Shown here: in pieces, positions 39,039 through 48,848 of the stretch
Position numbering within the stretch: position 1 is the stretch's first letter
Layout: every line of letters begins with the position of its first letter
NCBI RefSeq assembly: GCF_001006005.1
Contig: NZ_CP011254.1
Span: 186,001 to 250,000, forward strand
DNA: 64,000 bases
Direction of reading: 5' to 3'
Source of the DNA: Serratia fonticola
GTDB lineage: Bacteria; Pseudomonadota; Gammaproteobacteria; Enterobacterales; Enterobacteriaceae
Notes under the pieces: model-generated
Databases searched by the model: none
The model's input: the letters and a program-made list of their open reading frames with translations, nothing else
What the model was told of the DNA's origin: nothing
Position numbers and translations under genes: made by a program

Positions 39039-40190
39039 TTATCTACCGCCCATGATGGCGATGTAGTCCTGGGTCCAACGGCTATAAGGGACGAACTTGC
39101 CGCCCTCAGCCTGTGGCGTTTTCCAGAAGGCAATCTTGTCGAACTGGTTGAAGCCGTTGGTTTCACACCCTTTGTCACCGAGCAGGGTGCTGGCTTTGCA
39201 ACCGGCTGGAACTGCTGGTAACGAACCAAACCAGGCCGCAACGTCACCCTGTACCTTCGGTTCCAGCGACCAGTTCATCCACTGGTAGGCGCAGCTTGGA
39301 TGCTTAGCCTCGGCGTGCAACATGGTGGTATCCGCCCAGCCGGTAACCCCTTCTTTCGGGAATACGGTAGCGATAGGCTGGCCTTCGCCTTTCAGGGCGT
39401 TGGCCTGGTATGGCCAGGCGCTGGAGGCCACCACGCCTTCGTTTTTGAAATCGCTCATCTGTACCGAGGTGTCATGCCAGTAGCGGTGGATCAACGCATG
39501 CTGGCTGCGCAGCAGTTTCAGTGCCGCCTGATACTGCTCTTCGTTCAGTTGGTAAGGATCGGTGATACCGAGCTGAGGTTGAGTCGCCTTCAGGAACAGA
39601 GCCGCATCGGCGATATAGATTGGACCGTCGTAAGCCTGCACCCGACCCTGATTGGTCTTGCCATCCGGCAGGTTTTGTTGCTGGAACACCACGGCCCAGC
39701 TGTCTGGCGGCGTCGGGAAGGTTTTGGTGTTATACATCAGCAGGTTTGGCCCCCACTGATACGGCGTACCATAGGTTTTGCCCGCCACGTTGTACCAAGG
39801 GCCGTTCAACAGGCGTGGGTCGATATTCTTCCAGTTAGGGATCAGCGCGGTATTGATTGGCTGCACGCGCTTGCCGAAGATCAGGCGCAACGAGGCATCG
39901 CCGGAAGCGGTCACCAGATCGTAACCGCCTTTCGCCATCAGGCTGACCATTTCATCAGAGGTCGCAGCGGTTTTCACATTCACCGCACAGCCGGTCTGTT
40001 TCTCAAACTGGGTCACCCAGTCGTAATTCTTGTCGGACTGACCACGTTCGATGTAACCGGGCCAGGCGATGATGTCCAACCGCCCTTCCCCTTTGCCCAA
40101 CTGCTGCGGCGCATCGGCGGCCTGAGCCATACCGCAAAGGATCGTCATACAGAGCGCGGTGACTGTGGTGATTGCGTGTGTTTTTCCCAT
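39039..40190 (-). CDS. ydcS: ABC transporter periplasmic binding protein, YdcS/PotD type
   Basis: 383 residues with a Sec signal peptide (AITTVTALCMTILCGMAQAAD). The PotD/PotF-like fold is suggested by GRLDIIAWPGYIERG, CAVNVKTAATSDEMVSLMA and the YDLVTASGDASLRLI segment. It captures the polyamine in the periplasm for the permeases YdcU/YdcV. The ribosome-binding site GAGGTAATTACG is good. The last ten codons (DYIAIMGGR) are duplicated downstream as DYIAITGGR. Confidence 0.93.
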   Translation of the reverse strand: MGKTHAITTVTALCMTILCGMAQAADAPQQLGKGEGRLDIIAWPGYIERGQSDKNYDWVTQFEKQTGCAVNVKTAATSDEMVSLMAKGGYDLVTASGDASLRLIFGKRVQPINTALIPNWKNIDPRLLNGPWYNVAGKTYGTPYQWGPNLLMYNTKTFPTPPDSWAVVFQQQNLPDGKTNQGRVQAYDGPIYIADAALFLKATQPQLGITDPYQLNEEQYQAALKLLRSQHALIHRYWHDTSVQMSDFKNEGVVASSAWPYQANALKGEGQPIATVFPKEGVTGWADTTMLHAEAKHPSCAYQWMNWSLEPKVQGDVAAWFGSLPAVPAGCKASTLLGDKGCETNGFNQFDKIAFWKTPQAEGGKFVPYSRWTQDYIAIMGGR

Positions 40191-40266
40191 CGTAATTACC
40201 TCGGTGTTGCGTATGTTTAAAGTGCGGCAAGAAACGGTTGCCGCCGATTTTTTATCGGCCGAGTGG

Positions 40267-41730
40267 CTAGAAGGAAGCCTTGAACTTCGCCATCACGTGC
40301 CGGACAACGCTGTAATCCTGTAATGAATCGCTGGAGAGATCTTTGCCGTAGCCGGAGCGCTTTAAGCCACCGTGGGGCATTTCGCTCGCCAGCGTAAAGT
40401 GGGTATTGATCCAGGTGCTGCCATATTGCAAATGCGCCGCGATGTGCAGCGCGCGGTCGATATTCTGTGTCCACACAGAGGAGGCCAAACCGTATTCGGA
40501 GTCGTTGGCCCAGGTCACCGCCTGCTCCAGGGTGTCGAAACGCGTCACGCTGACCACCGGGCCAAACACTTCACGCTGGACGATTTCATCGGTTTGCAGG
40601 CAGCCAGCCAATAGCGTGGGCTGGTAGTAAAAGCCGGGGCCAGAGTGCGCCGCCGCGCCAGTGATCAATTCGATATGTGGCTGGCTGAGAGCCCGTTCGA
40701 CAAAGCTGGCCACCCGGTCACGCTGGCGGCTGCTAATAAGTGGGCCGATTTCATTATCTTCGTCGCGCTTGCGGGCAAAGCGCAGGCTAGAGACCGCTTC
40801 CCCCAAGGCTTCCACCAGCTTCGGATAGATGCCTGCCTGGGCGTAAATGCGGCAGGCCGCGGTGCAATCCTGCCCGGCATTGTAGTAACCGAAGGTGCGG
40901 ATGCTGCTGACGACCTCATCCAGATCGGCATCGTCGCAGACGATCACCGGGGCTTTACCACCCAGCTCCAGATGGGTGCGCTTGACGCTTTTGACCGCCG
41001 CCTGCAGGATTTTTTGCCCGGTAACGATATCGCCGGTAACGGAAACCAAACGAACCTGCGGATGACCAACCAGATGGCTGCCCACGCCTTCGCCACCGCC
41101 GTAGACAATGTTCAACACGCCTGGCGGCAGGATTTCCTGCAACGCAGGCACCAAGGCCAGAATGGTCAATGGGGTATGTTCGGAGGGTTTGAATACTACG
41201 GTGTTGCCCGCAGCCAGCGCCGGAGCAATCTTCCAGGCCGCCATCATCAACGGATAGTTCCATGGCGCGATGGAGGCCACCACGCCGATCGGGTCACGCC
41301 GGATCATTGAGGTATGGCCCTCAACATATTCACCGGCCAACTGACCTTGCTGGGTGCGCACGGCACCGGCGAAGAAACGGAATACGTCAATGGCTGCAGG
41401 GAGATCGTCGTTCAGTGCCTGATGGAAAGGTTTACCGCAGTTCAGCGCTTCAAGGCGCGCCAGATGTTCTGCCTGCCGTTCGATGGCATCGGCAATACGC
41501 AGCAGGATTGTTGCTCGGAAAGCGGGAGTGGTCCGTGACCAGTGGGAAAATGCCTGCTGCGCGGCGGCAACTGCTTGCCCCACCTGGGTTGGCGTTGCCT
41601 CAGCAATGGAAACCAGGGTTTCACCGTTGGCAGGGTTAACAATGGTCTCCTGATGGCCTTCACCCTCGACCGACTCGCCGTTAATGAATTGCCGACAGGA
41701 CAAACCTGAAACCAACTGTAACTCTGCCAT
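40267..41730 (-). CDS. Second aminobutyraldehyde dehydrogenase-like enzyme
   Basis: 487 residues, clearly paralogous to the PatD at 34604: shared [36 protein letters not shown], and catalytic cysteine in [13 protein letters not shown]. It probably oxidises an amino-aldehyde such as 4-aminobutyraldehyde or 3-aminopropionaldehyde; the latter would come from 1,3-diaminopropane after spermidine cleavage and transamination. The exact substrate cannot be told from sequence. It is the first gene of the transporter operon, 76 bp before ydcS. Confidence 0.88.
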   Translation of the reverse strand: MAELQLVSGLSCRQFINGESVEGEGHQETIVNPANGETLVSIAEATPTQVGQAVAAAQQAFSHWSRTTPAFRATILLRIADAIERQAEHLARLEALNCGKPFHQALNDDLPAAIDVFRFFAGAVRTQQGQLAGEYVEGHTSMIRRDPIGVVASIAPWNYPLMMAAWKIAPALAAGNTVVFKPSEHTPLTILALVPALQEILPPGVLNIVYGGGEGVGSHLVGHPQVRLVSVTGDIVTGQKILQAAVKSVKRTHLELGGKAPVIVCDDADLDEVVSSIRTFGYYNAGQDCTAACRIYAQAGIYPKLVEALGEAVSSLRFARKRDEDNEIGPLISSRQRDRVASFVERALSQPHIELITGAAAHSGPGFYYQPTLLAGCLQTDEIVQREVFGPVVSVTRFDTLEQAVTWANDSEYGLASSVWTQNIDRALHIAAHLQYGSTWINTHFTLASEMPHGGLKRSGYGKDLSSDSLQDYSVVRHVMAKFKASF

Positions 41731-41841
41731 TGCGCCGCCTCATGTGACAAAAACGTTAACCAAATGTGATAAGTTAGTTTTAATCAGACTAAGCGAGCGC
41801 ACTGCGGACAACAAATTCTAAATACTGAAGGCAGCGTTCGA

Positions 41842-42765
41842 TTAAATCGAAGGCTTGAGGCCGGTCATGTTCGTTTTGCTGTTCTCACGCGCAATGGTGA
41901 GGAATGGCGTCACCAATTCAGGCCGTGCGCTGCCACGCCGCCAGGCCAGGCCGATATCCAGCGGTTCCAGCAAATCCACCAGTTTGCGCGCTTCGATCAT
42001 ATTGCCCTCCAATGACCAGGCGCGGTAAGCCATATCCGGCAGGATGGCAATGCCCATGCCCGCTGCCACCAGGCTGCGCACCGCTTCGGTGGAGGCGGTT
42101 TTCATGGCGATCTCCGGCTTCAGGCCCGCTCGCCCCCAGATGCGCCGGGCATGAACGTCCATTTCATCAACGTTGAGTTGGATCAGCGGCTGTTTGACCA
42201 CGTCTGCCAAACCGATGCTTTCGTGCTCCAGCAGCGGGTGCAGCGGCGGCAGCCACAGGCGATACGGGGAGTGCATCAGCACTTCGGTCTGTAAGGCATC
42301 GCGGTCTTCAATGTTCGACAGGATCAGCACCCCGATATCAATTTCACCGCTCACCAGCAAATGCTCGATATAGGGCCGTTCGTCCTCAACCACCTGGATG
42401 GTTACATTGGGATAGGCAGACTTGAAGCGCTTGAGCAGCTCCACCAGGAAATACCCCGCCACCAAGCTGGTGACGCCGATGGTCAATTTTCCACTCAGGC
42501 TTTCGGTGCCCAGCTGCAGGCTGCGCTTGGCATTATCCACCGTTGCCAGGATCAGGTAGGACTGGCGCAGGAACTGGTGCCCCTGGTGGGTCAGGTTCAT
42601 TCCCTTGGCGTGGCGCTCGAACAACCGGACGCCAATGTCGGTTTCCAACTGCTGGATCGCTAGCGTGAGCGAAGACTGTGACACAAACACCGCCTGCGCC
42701 GCCGCCGAGATCGACCCGGTTTCGGCCACGGCAATAAAATGGCGGATTTGGCGTAACGTCATCAT
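41842..42765 (-). CDS. LysR-family regulator of the polyamine cluster
   Basis: 307 residues from the ATG at 42765, preceded by GAGG at 8 nt. The winged helix at 1-60 (TLRQIRHFIAVAETGSISAA, then VSQSSLTLAIQQLE) is typical LysR. The effector-binding domain follows from about 90 (GKLTIGVTSLVAGYFLVELL). It is encoded directly upstream of and in the same direction as the aldehyde dehydrogenase/transporter genes, so it is likely to control them, perhaps with a polyamine or GABA-related ligand. That is an inference. Confidence 0.88.
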   Translation of the reverse strand: MMTLRQIRHFIAVAETGSISAAAQAVFVSQSSLTLAIQQLETDIGVRLFERHAKGMNLTHQGHQFLRQSYLILATVDNAKRSLQLGTESLSGKLTIGVTSLVAGYFLVELLKRFKSAYPNVTIQVVEDERPYIEHLLVSGEIDIGVLILSNIEDRDALQTEVLMHSPYRLWLPPLHPLLEHESIGLADVVKQPLIQLNVDEMDVHARRIWGRAGLKPEIAMKTASTEAVRSLVAAGMGIAILPDMAYRAWSLEGNMIEARKLVDLLEPLDIGLAWRRGSARPELVTPFLTIARENSKTNMTGLKPSI

Positions 42766-42881
42766 GGTAGCAACCTCAAACAAAACAGTTGGTTTGAGTG
42801 TAGATGCTCACCGGTAAGCCATCAGGAAATGTGTGAAAAACGCGATATCGTTCGCTTTTTTAGAACGCAAAAAGGGAGGGT

Positions 42882-43104
42882 GTGCACAAAAACCGCCAGA
42901 CGTAACCAAATGGGCGCAGCATGCAGCGCCCCTACGCTTTGAGCCAGGGGATGACAATGTCGCCGAATAGGGGAGTCGCAAGTTGCACAAAAACCACCAG
43001 ACGCAACCAAACGGACGTAGCATGGTGAGCCTGGGGATGGGAATATTGTTGGGTAGGAGTCGCAAGTGTTTGACCGTAGGGGCGCCGCATGCTGCGCCCG
43101 TTCC
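42882..43104. repeat. Family 1 palindromes with an imperfect tandem duplication
   Basis: Two palindromes (42911-42936 and 43074-43104) flank two related units. TGCACAAAAACC-CCAGACG-AACCAAA starts at 42883 and again at 42983. Both units end in GTAGGAGTCGCAAGT or GGGGAGTCGCAAGT. No credible gene lies in the 350 bp between the LysR gene and glnB. Confidence 0.75.
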
Positions 43105-43115
43105 ACAGTCTGCGA

Positions 43116-43463
<348 letters not shown>

Positions 43464-43467
43464 TTAA

Positions 43468-45090
43468 TTACCAATTTTTACGGCCAAAGCCGGAGGTGAT
43501 CGGGTAGCGGCGGTCTTTGCCAAAGTTACGGGCGGTAATGCGCGGCCCGACGGCGGCCTGACGGCGTTTGTACTCGTTGATGTCCACCAGGCGGATCACC
43601 TTGCGCACCATGGCTTCTTCAAAGCCCTCAGCAACCAGATCGGCGACCGATTTATCGCGCTCGACATAACCTTCCAGAATAGCATCCAGAATGTCATACG
43701 GCGGCAGGCTGTCCTGATCGAGCTGATCCGGCGCCAACTCGGCAGACGGTGGACGATCGATCACCCGTTGAGGGATCACGTAGGAGACGGTATTACGGTA
43801 TTCGGAAAGCTTGAACACCAGGGTTTTCGGCACATCTTTCAATACGTCGAAGCCACCGGCCATATCACCATACAGCGTGCAATAACCGACAGCCACCTCG
43901 CTTTTGTTACCCGTGGTTAACACGATGCTGCCGCGTTTGTTGGACAGCGCCATCAGCACCACGCCACGGCAGCGGGCCTGCAGGTTTTCTTCGGTGGTAT
44001 CCCGTGCGGTATCAGCAAACATCGGGGCGAGCTGACCCATAAAGGCGTCGAACATCGGTTCAATCGAGACGACGTCAAATTCGATGCCGAGAATTTCGGC
44101 CTCTTCCTTGGCATCGGCAATGCTGATATCTGCCGTGTAGCGGAACGGCATCATCAAGGCCTGAACCTTGTCTTTGCCCAACGCATCCACGGCGATCGCC
44201 AGGGTCAGCGCCGAGTCGATCCCGCCAGACAAGCCCAACACCGCGCCTTTGAAACCGTTCTTGGTCACATAGTCGCGTACGGCCAGCACCAGCGCTTCAT
44301 ACACCTGCGCCAGCTGTGGCAACTCTGCCGCCGGAGCCGTCATCGGTACCACTTCCAGGCCTTTGAACTCAAGCAGAGTCACCTGCTCGGCGAAAGCCGC
44401 CAGGCGGTGAGTCATATTGCCAGCGGCATCAAAGACTTTTGAACAGCCGTCGAAAATCAGTTCGTCCTGCCCGCCGATCTGATTCAGATAGACCAACGGC
44501 AGACCGGTACGCTGGCAGTGGCCGGACATCAGGGTTTTGCGGATATACGGCTTTTCACGGTTATACGGGGAAGCGTTGATCGACAGCAGGATCTCTGCTC
44601 CCGCCGCTTTCGCCGCATCGACCGGTTCCGAGAACCACAGATCTTCGCAGATCAGCAGCCCCAGGCGATAGCCCTTCAGCTCCACCACGCAGTTTTTATC
44701 GCCCGCATAGAAATAGCGCTTCTCATCGAATACGCCGTAGTTAGGCAGTTGTTGCTTGAAGTAACGAGCCTGCAAAGCCCCCTCAGAGAACAGTGACAGC
44801 GCGTTATACAGTTTGCCGTCTTCACGCCACGGGTGGCCAACCAGGATTGCCACATCGGCGGAGGCCTGCTGCAAGCGGCTTAGCTGAGTATCGCAACGCT
44901 GGTAGAAATCATCACGGTACAGCAGGTCTTCCGGCGGATAGCCGGACAGCGCCAGTTCAGTGAACATGACCAGATCGGCTCCCGCCTTCTGCTGCTCCTG
45001 CACGGTTTGCAACATGCGCTCGCTGTTGCCTTCAATATCGCCCACCAGCAAATTCAGCTGGGCCAACGCAATGGAAAGTGATCTGCTCAT
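43468..45090 (-). CDS. nadE: Glutamine-dependent NAD+ synthetase
   Basis: 540 residues from the ATG at 45090 (MSRSLSIALAQLNLLVGDIE). It amidates nicotinate adenine dinucleotide to NAD+. The N-terminal nitrilase-type glutaminase has its triad motifs (FTELALSGYPPED, the lysine before YGVFDEKR, and catalytic Cys in GLLICEDLWF). The C-terminal synthetase has P-loop LGLSGGIDSALTL. This is the two-domain form; E. coli K-12 nadE is the shorter ammonia-dependent type encoded elsewhere. Confidence 0.96.
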   Translation of the reverse strand: MSRSLSIALAQLNLLVGDIEGNSERMLQTVQEQQKAGADLVMFTELALSGYPPEDLLYRDDFYQRCDTQLSRLQQASADVAILVGHPWREDGKLYNALSLFSEGALQARYFKQQLPNYGVFDEKRYFYAGDKNCVVELKGYRLGLLICEDLWFSEPVDAAKAAGAEILLSINASPYNREKPYIRKTLMSGHCQRTGLPLVYLNQIGGQDELIFDGCSKVFDAAGNMTHRLAAFAEQVTLLEFKGLEVVPMTAPAAELPQLAQVYEALVLAVRDYVTKNGFKGAVLGLSGGIDSALTLAIAVDALGKDKVQALMMPFRYTADISIADAKEEAEILGIEFDVVSIEPMFDAFMGQLAPMFADTARDTTEENLQARCRGVVLMALSNKRGSIVLTTGNKSEVAVGYCTLYGDMAGGFDVLKDVPKTLVFKLSEYRNTVSYVIPQRVIDRPPSAELAPDQLDQDSLPPYDILDAILEGYVERDKSVADLVAEGFEEAMVRKVIRLVDINEYKRRQAAVGPRITARNFGKDRRYPITSGFGRKNW

Positions 45091-45189
45091 ATCTCTATGG
45101 TCTGCCATGCCACAACAAAGAAACCGGAGTGTAAATCATTCCGGCTACTTTGTTGAGAACCTGCGCATGCAGGTTCAGAAAAGAAAACA

Positions 45190-46530
45190 TCATTCTTTGA
45201 AATCGTTGGCATCCAGTTCATGGCGCGACAACAATTTATAGAACTCAGTACGGTTACGGCCCGCCATGCGCGCGGCCTGGGTGACGTTACCCTTGGTGAT
45301 CTGCAACAGTTTACGTAAATAGTGTAATTCAAACTGGTTGCGCGCCTCGACAAAGGTTGGCAGCGCTGTGTTTTCCCCTTCCAGCGCCTGCTCAACCAGA
45401 GCTTCACTGATCACCGGCGCCGTGGTCAATGCCACACACTGCTCGATCACGTTCACCAACTGGCGCACGTTGCCGGGCCAGCTGGCAGTCATCAGGCGTT
45501 TCATGGCATCGGAGGAGAAACTACGTACAAAAGGTTTGTGGCGCAGCGCCGAAGCACGTAGCAGATGGTTGGCCAGCAGAGGGATATCTTCGGCTCGCTC
45601 GTTGAGCGCCGGTATTTTCAGGTTAACCACGTTCAGACGGTAATAGAGATCTTCACGGAACTCGTTTTTTACCATCGCTTTCGGCAGATCGCGGTGGGTG
45701 GCGGAAATGATGCGTACATCAATATCCAGATCGCGGTTGCTACCCAGTGGACGCACCTTACGTTCCTGCAACACGCGTAGCAATTTTACCTGCAGCGAGA
45801 GCGGCATATCGCCAATCTCATCCAGGAACAGCGTGCCCCCTTCTGCCGCCTGGAACAAACCTTCACGGCTGCTGACGGCACCGGTGAACGCCCCTTTGGC
45901 ATGGCCAAACAGCTCCGACTCCAGCAGTTGCTCCGGCAACGCGCCGCAGTTGATGGCGATAAAGGCTTTCTTGGCCCGTGGGCTGGCCGCATGGATGGCC
46001 TGTGCCAGCACCTCTTTGCCGGTGCCGCTTTGGCCGTTGATCAGCACGCTGACGTCCGACTGGGCGACCATCTTGGCCTGTTCAAGCAGCCGCAGCATAA
46101 TCGGGCTACGGGTGACAAAATCCTCACGCCAGCTGTCATCACCGGCTGGGATCGACGACAGCGACAACGCTTCATCGATCGCCTTATACAACGCATCACG
46201 ATCGACCGGCTTGGTCAGGAAGCTGAACACCCCTTGTTGGGTCGCCGCCACCGCGTCTGGGATAGAACCGTGGGCGGTCAGAATAATCACCGGCATCCCC
46301 GGCTGGTATTTCTGGATCTCGGCAAACAGCGCCATACCGTCCATTTCATCCATCCGCAGATCGCTGATCACCAGGTCGATCTTTTCGCGGGCCAGCAGGC
46401 GCAAAGCCTCTTGACCGCTTTCCGCCGTGGTAACGTGAAAACCTTCGCTGGTCAGGCGCATTCCCAACAGCTTAAGCAGGCTGGGATCATCGTCAACCAA
46501 CAAAAGATTGGCCGGTTTGCGAGCTGTCAT
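45190..46530 (-). CDS. glrR: GlrR (QseF), sigma-54-dependent response regulator
   Basis: 446 residues. The receiver domain has phospho-acceptor D57 (IDLVISDLRMDEMDG). The AAA+ domain has Walker A GQSGTGKE, the sigma-54 contact loop KGAFTGA and Walker B GGTLFLDEIGD. The C-terminal Fis-type helix-turn-helix is AARMAGRNRTEFYKLL. GlrR activates glmY from a sigma-54 promoter, and three GlrR sites are visible upstream of glmY here. It overlaps qseG by 4 bp. Confidence 0.97.
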   Translation of the reverse strand: MTARKPANLLLVDDDPSLLKLLGMRLTSEGFHVTTAESGQEALRLLAREKIDLVISDLRMDEMDGMALFAEIQKYQPGMPVIILTAHGSIPDAVAATQQGVFSFLTKPVDRDALYKAIDEALSLSSIPAGDDSWREDFVTRSPIMLRLLEQAKMVAQSDVSVLINGQSGTGKEVLAQAIHAASPRAKKAFIAINCGALPEQLLESELFGHAKGAFTGAVSSREGLFQAAEGGTLFLDEIGDMPLSLQVKLLRVLQERKVRPLGSNRDLDIDVRIISATHRDLPKAMVKNEFREDLYYRLNVVNLKIPALNERAEDIPLLANHLLRASALRHKPFVRSFSSDAMKRLMTASWPGNVRQLVNVIEQCVALTTAPVISEALVEQALEGENTALPTFVEARNQFELHYLRKLLQITKGNVTQAARMAGRNRTEFYKLLSRHELDANDFKE

Positions 46531-47408
46531 TGCGCTGGGGACTCCTTGTTAGCCGCGGGCGGCGTGTAGGTCTCTTCCGGCTCTACCGGCAAGGCGGTAC
46601 CGGTTTCAGTCACCGGGGCTGGCTCTGCAGGCTCGGCCGCTTTGGCGGGCTCTGTGGGCTTACCTGCGGCATCTGCTTTAGGCTGCGCCACGCTGCTTTC
46701 CGGGATTTCCCCCTGCAGTTGCTTGCGTGATGAGAGCTGGCGTTCGATATCGGTCAGGTTCTCCAGTTTGCGGGAGGTCTCCTGCAACTGGCTCTGTAAA
46801 TAGCTCTGACTCTGGCGCAACGAGTCGATCTGGCTGTCTGAACTTTCCTGCAGGTGCTGGTAGCGCGCCCGCTCGTCAAACAGGCTCACTTGCAACGCCT
46901 GCTGCTGACGCCACAGTTGCAGCAATGGGCGCAGCGAGTTAGGGAATTCGAGGCGATAGCTGTTCAGACGATCGATGATCTGGCGGCGCTCGTTCGAGCT
47001 CGGCTCAGCGCTGCCCAGCAAAATGCTTTGCTTGAACACGTTCTGCCAATTGTTGCCCGGCAGGGTTTTCGCTAGCGCTCTGGCCTGCGTGGAGCCGATA
47101 CGATCGGCGCAGTCTATCGCCCGCAGCCAAAAGAGTGAGTTTTCCAAGGCTTCTTTTTCGTCAAGCTGCCATAGCGTATCGCAAGACGCAATGCGGTAAT
47201 CCACCACCTTGGTATCCGGGATCGCTTCCTGTTGCTGCTGAGCAGGGCCGCTACTGATAGCACGATCGACACAGCCGATCAGCAGAAACGGGGCAAAAAG
47301 GATCGTGCCCAAAAAAGAAAGCGAATGTTTGCCGAGCGGTGCGCGTAGAGAAACACGCGGTGAACCTTCGGTCTGCGATTGATAAGCGCGATTAGACCCT
47401 GTGTACAT
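46527..47408 (-). CDS. qseG: QseG (YfhG), outer-membrane lipoprotein of the GlrKR system
   Basis: 293 residues. Lipobox LLIGC (cysteine at about 46) follows a hydrophobic stretch HSLSFLGTILFAPF. A coiled-coil-like Gln-rich region (SQSYLQSQLQETSRKLENL) is near 200-225, and the tail is Pro/Ala/Glu-rich. In E. coli QseG interacts with the sensor GlrK and modulates its activity. It lies between glrK and glrR, overlapping glrR. Confidence 0.92.
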   Translation of the reverse strand: MYTGSNRAYQSQTEGSPRVSLRAPLGKHSLSFLGTILFAPFLLIGCVDRAISSGPAQQQQEAIPDTKVVDYRIASCDTLWQLDEKEALENSLFWLRAIDCADRIGSTQARALAKTLPGNNWQNVFKQSILLGSAEPSSNERRQIIDRLNSYRLEFPNSLRPLLQLWRQQQALQVSLFDERARYQHLQESSDSQIDSLRQSQSYLQSQLQETSRKLENLTDIERQLSSRKQLQGEIPESSVAQPKADAAGKPTEPAKAAEPAEPAPVTETGTALPVEPEETYTPPAANKESPAQ

Positions 47409-47411
47409 TAT

Positions 47412-48848
47412 TTATTCATTCTCGGCGGTTAATGGCAATTCAATACGGAAGCAGACGTCGGCATCAGCGAGATCCACCAATGTCAATTCGCCACGCATAC
47501 GGCGAATACAGTCCTGTGCAATGCTCAGCCCCAGTCCGCTTCCTTTAACGGCCCCTTTTCTCTGGTGACTCCCCTGGAAAAAAGGCTCAAAAATCATGGT
47601 TCGTTCCGCTTGCGGGATCGCGCTGCCGGTATTGGCAACGTCAATCTGTACCCGCTGGCCGACCTGGCGGCTGCGGATCCAAATGTTACCGGATTCCTTG
47701 CCGTAGTGCACCGCATTGGAGTAGAGATTATCCAGTACGCGCATTAATAGCGTAGGCTCTGCCCAGCAGATTTCCGCCTCAAGTTTGACTTCCGTGCGGA
47801 TCATCTTGGCACGTGCCGGCAAACTGTGGGCGGCGACCACCATGTCCACCAGTTCTTCCAGCTCGACGTTTTCATGTTCCGACGGGCCATCTGCCAGTTT
47901 GCGGTTGTAATCCAGCAGTTGCTCAATCAGCAATTGCAGATGACGGCTGCTCTGGTCGAGGATCGCCACCACCTCTTTCTGATCGGAGGTGAGCGGGCCT
48001 GCCACACCATCGGCCAACAGCTCGGTGCCTTCACGCATACTGGCCAGCGGCGTTTTCAGCTCATGGGAGATATGGCGCAGGAACTCATGGCGCTGCGATT
48101 CCAGCCAGGCCAGACGCTCGCTCAACCAAACAATGCGCTGAGCCAGAGAACGCAGTTCACGCGGGCCTTTAAAGGATGCCGTCATGCCGATGGGCCGCCC
48201 TTCTCCCAGACGGTTAATCATACGCTCAACGGCCTTGACGGGCCCGATAATCATGCGGGTAAACAGCACCACCAACAGCACGCTGACCAGGAACAGCAAC
48301 AGCGCCTGCCAGCCAAAGTATTGGCCACGCTCGGCGATCGCCTGCTGCAGCTGCTGCCCACGGGAAAAGATCACGGTGCGGGTGGCCTGGACCATTTCGG
48401 CGTTGGAATGTGAAAAAGACTCTAACAGCAGTGAAGCGTCCTTGTCCGGCCCGCTGCTCTGGCACTTGATGGTAGAAAGCTGAGTCAGCAGTTTACGTAG
48501 TGTCTGGTAGTAACGTTCGTCCGGCAGGATCGGGGCGTGGGCATCCAGCATTTGCGAATACTGTTTACGCTGGTTCTGGTACAGCCGCTCCAGGGTCGGA
48601 TCGACCAGTACGCAATACTGGCGATAGCTGCGCTCCATTTCCAGCGCCACGCTGGTCATTGCCTCACTACGGCGGGCATCCACCAGCGTCGTACGGTTGA
48701 TATCCGCCGCCTGCGCGCTGAGATGATCCAGGCTTTGGTAGGCCTGATAAGCCAATACCAGCAGCGGTAACAGCACCAGCAGGAACGCCATTACGACCAA
48801 TTGGCGCAACGAGCGTGGAAATAGACGCCATCTTTTCAAAGAAATCAT
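47412..48848 (-). CDS. glrK: GlrK (QseE), sensor histidine kinase
   Basis: 478 residues. It has an N-terminal transmembrane segment (LVVMAFLLVLLPLLVLAYQ), a periplasmic helical sensor domain, a second segment near 175-195 and HAMP (MIIGPVKAVERMINRLGEG). The phospho-accepting histidine is in HEFLRHISHELKTPL, followed by the N, G1 (DVANTGSAIP) and G2 (GSGLGLSIAQDCI) boxes. It phosphorylates GlrR and responds to cell-envelope and hormone-like cues in E. coli. Confidence 0.96.
   Translation of the reverse strand: MISLKRWRLFPRSLRQLVVMAFLLVLLPLLVLAYQAYQSLDHLSAQAADINRTTLVDARRSEAMTSVALEMERSYRQYCVLVDPTLERLYQNQRKQYSQMLDAHAPILPDERYYQTLRKLLTQLSTIKCQSSGPDKDASLLLESFSHSNAEMVQATRTVIFSRGQQLQQAIAERGQYFGWQALLLFLVSVLLVVLFTRMIIGPVKAVERMINRLGEGRPIGMTASFKGPRELRSLAQRIVWLSERLAWLESQRHEFLRHISHELKTPLASMREGTELLADGVAGPLTSDQKEVVAILDQSSRHLQLLIEQLLDYNRKLADGPSEHENVELEELVDMVVAAHSLPARAKMIRTEVKLEAEICWAEPTLLMRVLDNLYSNAVHYGKESGNIWIRSRQVGQRVQIDVANTGSAIPQAERTMIFEPFFQGSHQRKGAVKGSGLGLSIAQDCIRRMRGELTLVDLADADVCFRIELPLTAENE

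Noticed and set aside
38939..39247. 102-codon minus-strand frame ending in DYIAITGGR
   Set aside because: It is a frame-shifted read through ydcS and its duplicated 3' end; the ending resembles YdcS only because of the duplication.
39300..40220. 306-codon plus-strand open frame
   Set aside because: It is antisense to ydcS with no family resemblance; a shadow of a GC-rich gene.
45155..45175. Hairpin GAACCTGC-GCAT-GCAGGTTC as a glrR terminator
   Set aside because: The stem is perfect but no T-run follows on the minus strand, so termination is not supported.
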